Shown here one piece after another: positions 31,671-39,630 of a stretch of 49,336 nt of DNA. Every line of letters begins with the position of its first letter. Position 1 is the stretch's first letter. The stretch spans positions 1 to 49,336 of the IMG/VR virus record IMGVR_UViG_3300035701_000053; one strand, 5' to 3'. The DNA comes from a virus. Both the position numbers and the translations under genes were made by a program. A model generated the notes under the pieces. It was not told the origin of the DNA and did no database searches. It saw only the letters and a program-made list of their open reading frames with translations.

Positions 31671-32020
31671 CTTTTGCGCTTGCCGTTCGACTTTGCCGGC
31701 AGCTTCTTCTTTGGCTTCGGAAGATCCGCGACCTCCTCTTCCTCGATGACGGGTTCCTTCACGAACGTCGCCACGGGAGGAAGAGGGGCTCTTGCTTCTC
31801 GGATAGGAGGAGCGACCGTCGAGCCGACGATCTGCTCGGGTCTAAGCGGGACCGAGGCGGGCGCTTTTGGGGCCTCGTCCTCAACCCACTTTATCAGACC
31901 CTGCCGCTCGTACGCTCGACGGTTCGGCCACTTCTCCGCCTCGGGAACGGGATCTCCGGGCTTCAGGTTCACGTAGCATTTTCCGCGCTGAATCAACTGC
32001 GCTTTTGCCGCGACCCACAT
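31667..32020 (-). CDS. Hypothetical head protein, 117 aa
   Basis: N-terminal 45 residues form a small domain (W-V-A-A-K-A-Q-L-I-Q-R-G-K-C and N-R-R-A-Y-E-R-Q-G-L-I), followed by a proline/alanine/glutamate-rich tail and a lysine-rich end. It lies between capsid and connectors, where small accessory head proteins are usual. AAGGGAGG precedes the ATG. Confidence 0.6.
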   Translation of the reverse strand: MWVAAKAQLIQRGKCYVNLKPGDPVPEAEKWPNRRAYERQGLIKWVEDEAPKAPASVPLRPEQIVGSTVAPPIREARAPLPPVATFVKEPVIEEEEVADLPKPKKKLPAKSNGKRKR

Positions 32021-32065
32021 CCGGGCCTCCCTTCTGTTCTCGACGCGACTCGGAGGGCTCTCTTC

Positions 32066-33013
32066 TTACGCCAGGACGTTATAGAAGAAGTGCCCGAGGT
32101 CGGTCGCCACGACCTTTTGGTCGTAAGCCATCTCACCTTCGATGCGGTCCGAACGGAGTTGATCGATGCGGAAGCGCAAGATCCGGAGTCCGTTCGCGCC
32201 TGCTCCGAGGTAGTTGGCCCAGGAGAAGGTCAACCCCGCGCTCGGGGTCATGAGTCCGGGCCTCGGGGCCGCGTACGCCAGAAGCGCCGCGTCCGTGAAC
32301 ACGTGCGACATGGCGGGCGTGACGCCCTCCTTCGCTGTGTTCTCGACCGCAGCCGCTATCATGACGCGTTCGAGACCGAGGATCGACGCGAGTAGGTCGA
32401 CCGTCACGATCTTGTCTTTCGTGATCGTGATGCGGTCGAGGAAGTCCGCGTTGTCCTGGAGCGCGACCCAGGCGTCCTCCGCGAGGAGGAGCGTGTTCGG
32501 GCGGATCGCGGTCGCCGCTTTGATAGCGGCGATCTTCTCGCGGATCGTCTTGATGGGCGTCGAGCCCGAGGCGTTCCACTTCGTGCCCGGAGTCGACTCG
32601 GTCGACCACACGCCGGTCGTGAAGAACTTCGACGCGAAGTCCTTCTCCCTCTTGAGGAGCAGACCCCGCGTGACGATCTCGGTCGCTTCCGCGTCGAGGT
32701 TCAGCGGCGAGTCCGCGTTCGCGCGGAGTTGGTCGTCGATGTCCTTATGCAGGGCGAAGACGTGCGCGTCGTACGTCGGCGTGTTGTCGACGTCGTATCC
32801 GGTTCCCGCGGATTCCTGGGAGAGCCCGCGCTCCTGCGCGTCGCTCCGGAACCATTGGCCCTTCGGGTAGGTGTAATACCTGTCCGACTGCTTTTGCACG
32901 GGAAGGTTCGGGAAGACCTTGTCGCTCACGAACTCGTTTTGATCCTGCAGATACGCGATCGAAAGGTTCGTCAGCGGTGCGTTCACATGGACGTCTGATG
33001 GTGTCGGGTTCAT
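32066..33013 (-). CDS. Major capsid protein, 315 aa
   Basis: HK97-fold capsid as seen by A-Y-L-Q-D-Q-N-E-F-V-S-D-K-V-F-P, Y-Y-T-Y-P-K-G-Q-W-F-R and A-F/N-T-L-L-L-A-E-D-A-W-V-A-L segments, and the end A-T-D-L-G-H-F-F-Y-N-V. This is the E-type major capsid of many contractile phages with a decoration protein gene immediately upstream. No cleaved N-terminal scaffolding segment is evident, so scaffolding must come from another gene. Confidence 0.85.
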   Translation of the reverse strand: MNPTPSDVHVNAPLTNLSIAYLQDQNEFVSDKVFPNLPVQKQSDRYYTYPKGQWFRSDAQERGLSQESAGTGYDVDNTPTYDAHVFALHKDIDDQLRANADSPLNLDAEATEIVTRGLLLKREKDFASKFFTTGVWSTESTPGTKWNASGSTPIKTIREKIAAIKAATAIRPNTLLLAEDAWVALQDNADFLDRITITKDKIVTVDLLASILGLERVMIAAAVENTAKEGVTPAMSHVFTDAALLAYAAPRPGLMTPSAGLTFSWANYLGAGANGLRILRFRIDQLRSDRIEGEMAYDQKVVATDLGHFFYNVLA

Positions 33014-33046
33014 GTCTTTTTCTCCTTATCCAAAGCGGCGAGCCGC

Positions 33047-34027
33047 TTAGAATTTCCCGGTCGGTGCCAGTAGCATCGACACGATTTGGTCGCCCGCCGT
33101 CGCCGCTTCTCTGGCGGTGCCACGGATCGCGCTGTTTGACGCCTGTCCCTGGATGACCTCGACCGCGAGGCCGAGCTTCGTGAGCGCGGCGCCGGACTTG
33201 AAGTCCAGTTCCGACAACGCGCCTGTCGTGGGCGATTTGATGATGAACGTGCTTCCGACCACGGTCACTTCCGCGATGGAGTCGGCTTCGATGCGCGTCT
33301 TGACTTCGGTCGCGGTCACGGCGTCGATGAAGGCCACGTCGCCAGTTCCGGCCGTCGCCGCTGCCCATGTCAGGGCGGAGGTGCCGCCCGTGATGGCGAT
33401 GCTCGAGCTCGTGCCTTTACGGTCGCTCGTGATACGGCAGTGGGTGGTATCGGCCGCGGCCGATGCACCGATGATCTGCGCGTTGATCTGGGCGATGACA
33501 TGAGCCGCCGTCGTGCAGGTTCCGAACGTGATGGTCTGTTCGGCGCCGCCATCGACCTTGAGTTTGAGCGTGAGGCCGGTCTGGTCGGCCACGGGGTAGG
33601 TCACGCTGTCCACGACATAGCCGGCCGCCGCGTCCCAGGTCACGGTTTCGTTTCCGCCGTTGTCCGTGTCGATGACCGCCGTATCCGCTGCTGCGAGCAC
33701 GAAGGGACCGGTCAGGGCGCTGGATTTCTCTGCCGCGCTTGCGACCGATGCCGCCGTGATGGCTTTGCCGTTGGCGTCGGCCATGAGCTTCGCGCCTTTC
33801 GAGAATCCGGCGCCGGACTTGATTTTCGTCACGCCTCCGTAGGCCACGGTACAGGCTTTTCCCGCCGCATCCGGCTTGTCCTGAAGGACGCCGTCGGCGA
33901 GATAGCCGTTGGTGTTGTTGCGGATGAAGCCCGCCGCGCTATCGCGAACGAACTTATACTGGTCGCTCGACAGGTCCGCGCCCGCCGTCGCCCCGGGGAT
34001 GTTTTGGAGTTGAGCTTCGTATGCCAT
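33047..34027 (-). CDS. Capsid decoration protein with inserted domain, 326 aa
   Basis: The two ends form a small decoration protein of the DUF2190/cement type: D-K-P-D-A-A-G-K-A-C-T-V-A-Y-G-G, G-F-S-K-G-A-K-L-M-A-D-A-N-G-K-A at the start and A-T-A-G-D-Q-I-V-S-M-L-L at the end. Between them (about 105-300) sits an insertion with A-E-Q-T-I-T-F-G-T-C-T-T-A-A and R-I-T-S-D-R-K-G-T-S-S-S-I. Start at 34027; the frame upstream (to 34300) is a shadow of the next gene. Codon use in the inserted part is unlike the flanking head genes. Confidence 0.8.
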   Translation of the reverse strand: MAYEAQLQNIPGATAGADLSSDQYKFVRDSAAGFIRNNTNGYLADGVLQDKPDAAGKACTVAYGGVTKIKSGAGFSKGAKLMADANGKAITAASVASAAEKSSALTGPFVLAAADTAVIDTDNGGNETVTWDAAAGYVVDSVTYPVADQTGLTLKLKVDGGAEQTITFGTCTTAAHVIAQINAQIIGASAAADTTHCRITSDRKGTSSSIAITGGTSALTWAAATAGTGDVAFIDAVTATEVKTRIEADSIAEVTVVGSTFIIKSPTTGALSELDFKSGAALTKLGLAVEVIQGQASNSAIRGTAREAATAGDQIVSMLLAPTGKF

Positions 34028-34058
34028 TTTTTTTTCTCCTTTGTTCCTTCTCCGCGCT

Positions 34059-34970
34059 TTACGCCCTGGGAGCGAACGCGCTGACCTGGGCCGGATTCTC
34101 GGCCAAGTATTTGTTGTACAGTTCTTTGCCGCGCGGGGAGTCGATGACCCTCCGGATCGCGCGCTCTCGCGTGAGGTTGACGTCCGAGGACTTCTCGACG
34201 AGGGCGTCCGCCATCTTGACGATCTCGACCATCGCGGAAGAGGGAGTCGACTCGCCCTTCGCGGCGAGGCCCGCCTCGTGGACCGCGGAGGAAGTCGCAA
34301 TCAGATCGGACGCGGACTTCATCGCCTCGAACTGCTGCTTCGCGACCTCGGGGCTGACGTCGCTTAGGGACTTAAGGATCTTCCCGAGTTCCTCGGAGGA
34401 TTTCCCGGGGAAGTGGGAGAGGGAGGTCTTCGCCTTCTGCGTCCACTCCGCCTCCTCGCGCAAGTCGCGCTCGGTCTTGAGTTGCTTCTCGATGATCTCG
34501 TTCTGTTTTCGGAGCGCGTCGAGCGCGTCGTTCTGTGTGGTCATGGCGTCCTGTACCTCCTTGGGAAGCTCCTTCGACTTCGCGCAGGGCTTCGGTTCCT
34601 CTTTTTCCTTCTGCTTCTCTTGCGGGGACGGGTATCCGTTCCCGGGCTTCGGGTATCCGGCAGCCGACGCCAACTTGTCGAGGGCGTCCGTCGGCAACTC
34701 CTCTTTGAACGCGTTCAGGATGCGGAGCGCAGCCTTGAGAGCGTTCACGGCCTTGTCGGAGAGTCCCGCCTTGTCGATACTCTCGACGAGCTTCGCCTCC
34801 TCGTCGACCTCCGTCTCCAGGACGGCTTTCATGATTTCTTCGTTCATCTGTTGACTCCTTTGTTCTGATTTCCATAGAGGGAACCGCTTCTTGCGGTTCG
34901 CTCCTTTGTCCACGAGCGAGACCTCCATCGTCTGTAGTTCTGTTATTTCCTTTGGATTTTGCTCAGCCAC
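34059..34970 (-). CDS. XkdF-like/scaffold-type head protein, 303 aa
   Basis: GTG start (34970) with AAGGAG eight bases upstream. N-terminal V-S-L-V-D-K-G-A-N-R-K-K-R-F resembles the end of XkdF-type head proteases; the rest is a long charged helical region (E-A-K-L-V-E-S-I-D-K-A-G-L) with a proline-rich linker, as in scaffolding proteins. It follows the protease gene with an eight-base overlap, so scaffold and protease are made together. The main role is likely internal capsid scaffold. Confidence 0.65.
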   Translation of the reverse strand: MAEQNPKEITELQTMEVSLVDKGANRKKRFPLWKSEQRSQQMNEEIMKAVLETEVDEEAKLVESIDKAGLSDKAVNALKAALRILNAFKEELPTDALDKLASAAGYPKPGNGYPSPQEKQKEKEEPKPCAKSKELPKEVQDAMTTQNDALDALRKQNEIIEKQLKTERDLREEAEWTQKAKTSLSHFPGKSSEELGKILKSLSDVSPEVAKQQFEAMKSASDLIATSSAVHEAGLAAKGESTPSSAMVEIVKMADALVEKSSDVNLTRERAIRRVIDSPRGKELYNKYLAENPAQVSAFAPRA

Positions 34971-37900
34971 TCGGGTTCTCCTTCAATTCGATAATCCGGA
35001 CCTTCGGCATAGAGCGGGGAGACAGCGGTCGCTTAATCCCTTGACCTCCAGGCGAGAAGGCGTTGAAAACTCCGTCCTGATAATCCTCCCACTCCTTCGG
35101 TCCGAGTTCGATCCCCATGACCCACGAGCCCGAGTGAAGGACGTCGGAGCCGAAGGGCCTCCGGAAGATCGCGTGGTCCTGCTCGCGCATGGCTCGAAGA
35201 TAGTCGCCCCGGGTCGGATACGGCTCGACCCAAGACTCGACGACGGCAGCGTTCGCCTTCTGCTTATGCTGCAGACCGACGACGCGGGACGTCTTGAGAT
35301 ATTCGTGAGCGGTCTTTTCGACGACCGAGGGCGGAGTCCAATCGTTGTGCGCGTCGGTCTCGGGCGCTCCTCGGTTCCCGTAGGGGTCGAGCACGACGCC
35401 ATAAACGATGCGCTTGATAGGGTCCGCCTTGACAATCTCGACCGATGCATTCTTCTTCTCGACCTCGCGTCCCGTCTTCACATCGAAGAACTTGGGACGC
35501 TCTCCGGGCTTCGCCCAAACTAGGAACCGTTGTCCCTTGCGTCGAAGCTCACCCAATACATCGGTGAGGTCTCGCGTCTCCGCCATCGGTTTTTGGTCGT
35601 CCGGTTTATCTATCAACCATCGACGACGCCCCGCGACGGGAGCGAACATCAGCAAGTATCTCCCCGAGAGGTCCTTGCCGTCAAGAAAAATCTCGACCAT
35701 ATGAAGGCGAGCAACCCCGAGCTTATACGTCCCGCGGTCTCGCTCGAAGAACTTCGAGAACATCTTCGTCGTCGCCCCGACTCCTCCCGGTGGCGAAACA
35801 TAGGGCTTGCCGACTCCGACGTCGAGCCAGTCCTTCGGTTGGAGGAGCTTCGGTCCCGCTTCTATGTTGTCTCCCGGTTTCCAGTCGATGAGCTTGTCGA
35901 GGTTCGGGCCTCTGTTGTCCTTCGTTAGACCGAGGAAAATTGTGAAGCCCCATAGTCCGTCTTTCCCTTCGAGGCGGAGGTCGCCGTGCACGGAGTGATC
36001 GGTCTTCATTAGGTCCGCGTCGTCCGCGCTCGTCTCCTCCTCGGGGAGCCCTCGCCAGTGGTGTTGATAAACGAAGCGACCCTCGCCGCTCGCGGGGAGC
36101 ATATCCTGCCAAGTCGAGTTCCAATTTGCGACCGCCCGCTCCGTCCTCGTCTCCTCCTCCTCGGGTCCCTTCTGCTTCGCGACCTTCTCGATCTCCGCCA
36201 GCATCTCGCGCACTCGCTTTAATTTTCGCCCGACCTCTCCGGAGTCCCCGAAGCGACGCACCGCGGACGGATGCGGGAGGACGACGTCGGCTCGGTCGTC
36301 GAGCGCGGCCTGCGCGGTCTTCCCGAGGGCGACGACGACGAGTGGCTGCGCTCTGTCGAGTTCCATCCTGACCCATTCTCGCCACTCTTTTGTCTCCTCG
36401 ACCGTCGGCTCGCGGACCGTCCCGTCGGAGTTCGCGAGGAACCTCGGGACCGCGTTCGTGAGGAAGACCTCCGAGCGGGAGACACCGAGAGGTTTTAGAT
36501 ATAGCTGATTCAACGTCTCGCCCACGGGACCGATGAACGGCTCGCGACGAGCGACCTCCATCTTCCCGGGAGAGGCTCCGACGAAGGCGACCCTCGCGCG
36601 CTCTGGACCGGACGACGGGACCTCGGGGCGGAGGGACTTCTTGATGTTCGCGGGGAGATACTCGACGACGTTCCCCTTCTCGTCGACCCGCTTCGTCCGG
36701 AGGACGAGGTCCTTCGAGGCTCTGTCGACGACGTCGTCGACCGAGTCGGGATCTCCCTCATAGGTGCCTAGAACTCGCGGGACCCACGCGGTCAGCTTTA
36801 TCCCGTTGGGTCCTAGTTCGTAGTTAACCTGCTCTGCTTCGACGAGGAGCCTGTCCCCTGGCCCGTAGGAGCGCGAGGAAGAGAAGCTCGTCCCGACCGG
36901 GACGAACTTCCCGGGAGTCAGGGCGATAGGCTTCAGCTTCCCGGGGCGAACTCCGTACTCGTAAGTGAAGGCACCGCCCTTCGTTCGCGTACGCGCAGCG
37001 ACGATGCCCCGGAACACGGTGGCGTTATGGAACTTGACCCACAAGTCGGGGGTCGCGACGTCGAGGAGGTAGGGGCTCTCTAGCTGTTTCCCGACGATCC
37101 CCTCCGAGCCCGGAAGTCGACGGACCCGCTCGGTCTGCTCCCGGACCTCCGCGGGAGTTTTCACGACTACAACGGGAGCGGAATTGATTCTCCTCTGGAG
37201 GTCGGGGACCTCCATCGTCCCCTTCCCCGGGATCTTCGCCAGATATTCGAGGCGCTCGCGGAGCGGGCGCTTGTGTAGGTCCTCGCCCCAATACAGTACG
37301 TCGAAGACGTTCGCGACGAGGCTCGAGTCGTCGGGCTCGTCCTTCTTCCCGAGGTATCCGGAGACCGCCTCCCGAGGAAGATGCTCCCCGTCCTCCCACG
37401 CCTCGATCTCAGCATCGAGGACGACCTTCTCCTCGGGGAGCTTCCGGACTTCCTCGACTAGACCCGGGAGGCGGGACGTGTTGTCGTCTCCGTCCTCGGA
37501 TAGGACGAGGACCTTGTCTCCGACTTTGTGGATCTGATGCCTCGCCCCGTCGTATTTTTTTTGAATCGCCGCAGGGAGCCACTTGTCCGCGCGATCCTCG
37601 TATAGCTTCACGAGCGCGTCGACGCTCTGCGGCTCCTCCGGTTGCGCGGGCCTCGTCGGTTTTGGTTGGAAGAAGAACTCGCCCGGAGCGATCTTGTCTT
37701 CCTTCCTCGCGCGCTCCGCTTGCGATCGAAGTTCTGACGAAGCTGCGCTCGCCTCCCTCGACGCGTCCGCCTTCACGACTCGTTCTCGGTCCGCATACTC
37801 GGGAGGTTGCGTCTCGATCTTTACGACCTGCGGCTCCCGCCTTCTCGCGACGAGGTCGAACACGGGGACATAGTCGGTGAACGATCCTGCCGGCGCTCCG

Positions 37901-38559
37901 ATGAGTTGGATCTGCGGTCCGTTCTTATCGGGAGCGAGGAACCTCCGGATCGCGACCCAAAGCGCCGAACCGTCGAGACCATACGACCCGAGCTTCGCGT
38001 CGTAAGGAGCCCGGACGACGACGTCGACGTCATCGGGCTTCTCAGCGACCGCGGCGGAGCCCGCGACCGTCACGAAGTCGCGGACGAGAAGGACCTCGTC
38101 CGGAGCCCGCTCCATTATTTTTTCGAGGTGTCGAGGAAGGACTCCTCGCGTCCCGTTGACCGCCTTCTTCCTCTGCTTCGCGAGGTCTTCGAGTTGCCCG
38201 ACCGCCTCGGTCAATTCGGACTCCGAGACCTCTCGCCCTCTGCTCTCCATCTCCCGCTTCGTCCATAGAGCCGCGTTGACGACGTTCTCGACCGATTGCC
38301 TCCGCCGCTTCGCGTTCGCGAACCACTGCGCGAGGCGGAGCCACACCATCCCGAGTTCTTCGTCCGAGAGCTTCCGGAGCGTCGTCGGGGTTATCTCCTG
38401 GAGGGCGACCTTCTCAAGGAGCGTGGGCTCGTCGACCCGATGCGCGGCTCGACCTCCCGCGACGGGTCGCGCGGAGTTCCGCAGCATAGCGTAAAGCCAA
38501 CCTGGGAGGGTCTTCTTCGCCTGACTCCATAGTTCTTCGAGGTATTCCTTCGACGCCAT
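34963..38559 (-). CDS. Giant fusion: NTase-like + ATP-dependent DNA ligase + UDG-like + LigD-PE-like + prohead protease, 1198 aa
   Basis: Start 38559 has GGAGAGGAGG upstream. Domains by motif: nucleotidyltransferase-like about 155-240 (G-S-A-A at 167, D-D-V-D at 176-179, F-D-L-V at 234); ATP-dependent DNA ligase about 315-600 (K-Y-D-G-A-R, Lys335; L-D-A-E-I-E-A near 381; E-G-I-V-G-K 486-491; L-W-V-K-F, Lys509); uracil-DNA-glycosylase fold about 655-790 (G-A-S-P-G, P-F-I-G-P-V-G, T-N-A-V-P, L-P-H-P-S) with no cysteines, so no Fe-S cluster; LigD phosphoesterase-like about 820-995 (F-V-Y-Q-H, H-G-D-L-R-L-E); prohead protease about 1045-1175 (G-L-Q-H, His1098; V-E-S-W, Ser1109; G-S-W-V-M-G-I-E-L). 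Possibly a self-cleaving polyprotein loading repair enzymes into the head, or free enzymes released by proteolysis; activity of each domain is inferred from motifs. Confidence 0.85.
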   Translation of the reverse strand: MASKEYLEELWSQAKKTLPGWLYAMLRNSARPVAGGRAAHRVDEPTLLEKVALQEITPTTLRKLSDEELGMVWLRLAQWFANAKRRRQSVENVVNAALWTKREMESRGREVSESELTEAVGQLEDLAKQRKKAVNGTRGVLPRHLEKIMERAPDEVLLVRDFVTVAGSAAVAEKPDDVDVVVRAPYDAKLGSYGLDGSALWVAIRRFLAPDKNGPQIQLIGAPAGSFTDYVPVFDLVARRREPQVVKIETQPPEYADRERVVKADASREASAASSELRSQAERARKEDKIAPGEFFFQPKPTRPAQPEEPQSVDALVKLYEDRADKWLPAAIQKKYDGARHQIHKVGDKVLVLSEDGDDNTSRLPGLVEEVRKLPEEKVVLDAEIEAWEDGEHLPREAVSGYLGKKDEPDDSSLVANVFDVLYWGEDLHKRPLRERLEYLAKIPGKGTMEVPDLQRRINSAPVVVVKTPAEVREQTERVRRLPGSEGIVGKQLESPYLLDVATPDLWVKFHNATVFRGIVAARTRTKGGAFTYEYGVRPGKLKPIALTPGKFVPVGTSFSSSRSYGPGDRLLVEAEQVNYELGPNGIKLTAWVPRVLGTYEGDPDSVDDVVDRASKDLVLRTKRVDEKGNVVEYLPANIKKSLRPEVPSSGPERARVAFVGASPGKMEVARREPFIGPVGETLNQLYLKPLGVSRSEVFLTNAVPRFLANSDGTVREPTVEETKEWREWVRMELDRAQPLVVVALGKTAQAALDDRADVVLPHPSAVRRFGDSGEVGRKLKRVREMLAEIEKVAKQKGPEEEETRTERAVANWNSTWQDMLPASGEGRFVYQHHWRGLPEEETSADDADLMKTDHSVHGDLRLEGKDGLWGFTIFLGLTKDNRGPNLDKLIDWKPGDNIEAGPKLLQPKDWLDVGVGKPYVSPPGGVGATTKMFSKFFERDRGTYKLGVARLHMVEIFLDGKDLSGRYLLMFAPVAGRRRWLIDKPDDQKPMAETRDLTDVLGELRRKGQRFLVWAKPGERPKFFDVKTGREVEKKNASVEIVKADPIKRIVYGVVLDPYGNRGAPETDAHNDWTPPSVVEKTAHEYLKTSRVVGLQHKQKANAAVVESWVEPYPTRGDYLRAMREQDHAIFRRPFGSDVLHSGSWVMGIELGPKEWEDYQDGVFNAFSPGGQGIKRPLSPRSMPKVRIIELKENPSG

Positions 38560-38561
38560 CG

Positions 38562-39623
38562 TCAACCCTCCTCTCCTCCCGTCGGAGCTTCCGCTTCGAC
38601 GATCGTCTCGGTGCATCCGCAGTTCGGATGTGCGGGCGGACCCGGGACGGGCTCGTCGAGTTCCGGGCTCTCGTATGCTCCGTTGAGCGGGGCGGTCGTC
38701 CCGTCGAGCGACAAGCAGATCGAGCAGGGTCGGTTCGGGCTCGCGCTCGGAGGCGGAGACATCCAGACCCGTTGAACCGCGGGGAGGACTCCCGCGTCGC
38801 TCGCCGCCTGCCAAGCGGACTTCCTCCCCTCCGACTCCGCATACATCGTCTCAGTACGAGCGATACGCTCGGCTCGAACTCCGCGAAGCTCCTCCCTGTA
38901 TGCGTCGGTTTCCTCGCGGACGTCCTCCGGTTGGAACCCCTTCTCCTCCAGGAGCGCGCGTCGATTCTCCACGGCCTTATACTCGCGAGAGGTCAATCCG
39001 ATGTTCTGCTTTATAGAATCGAAGGCGACGCTCGGATGGAGACCTTTCCCGAACCCGTCCTGGATTATCGACGTGACGACCTCGCGCTGCTGCTTCGAGA
39101 GCCCCTCGCGAACGAGTTGGAGCGCGCGTTCGTCGATCCACTTGAGCGACCTCGGATTCACGGGGACGCTCTCGACCATAATCCGCCCCGAAGGGTGGAT
39201 GTTGACCGCCTTCGTGACGTAGTTAAAGACGACCTTCTTCCCGAACTTCTCCTGGATAGCGTTCGCCGCGACGTCGCTCGTCTCCCTCGCGATCGTGTAG
39301 TATGCGGTCTTAATCCTCGCGAGGAAGTCGGTCCACACGTCGTGCTTCCCGTCCGACTCCGCGAAGAACGGGATCGACGACAGAACCGTGTTGACCGAGT
39401 TACTCCTCCAAGCGGTCTCGAAGTCCCGCCTCTTCTTCTCGTCGAGCAGACCGGAGAGCGCGGCGAGATACGCCTGCGAGAACTTCTTCTCGTTCCTCGC
39501 CGCGACCGCGTACGCGTTCCGCCCCTCCTGCGTCCTCGGAGCGACGTCCTCCCAAGCGGGCCTCGGTCGCCGCTTCGCGCTCCTTTTCCAGATGGCGACT
39601 GACTTGAAATAGGGGACGAGCAT
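38562..39623 (-). CDS. MuF-like minor head protein, 353 aa
   Basis: The C-terminal half contains the MuF signature: R-I-A-R-T-E-T-M-Y-A near 252, a C-S-I-C-L-S-L-D-G-T pair and the closing P-P-A-H-P-N-C-G-C (about 329-337), a metal-binding site. The N-terminal half is helical. Located between portal and protease genes, as in Mu and SPP1-type heads, where it is injected or assists head assembly. Confidence 0.85.
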   Translation of the reverse strand: MLVPYFKSVAIWKRSAKRRPRPAWEDVAPRTQEGRNAYAVAARNEKKFSQAYLAALSGLLDEKKRRDFETAWRSNSVNTVLSSIPFFAESDGKHDVWTDFLARIKTAYYTIARETSDVAANAIQEKFGKKVVFNYVTKAVNIHPSGRIMVESVPVNPRSLKWIDERALQLVREGLSKQQREVVTSIIQDGFGKGLHPSVAFDSIKQNIGLTSREYKAVENRRALLEEKGFQPEDVREETDAYREELRGVRAERIARTETMYAESEGRKSAWQAASDAGVLPAVQRVWMSPPPSASPNRPCSICLSLDGTTAPLNGAYESPELDEPVPGPPAHPNCGCTETIVEAEAPTGGEEG

Positions 39624-39630
39624 CGGAGCC

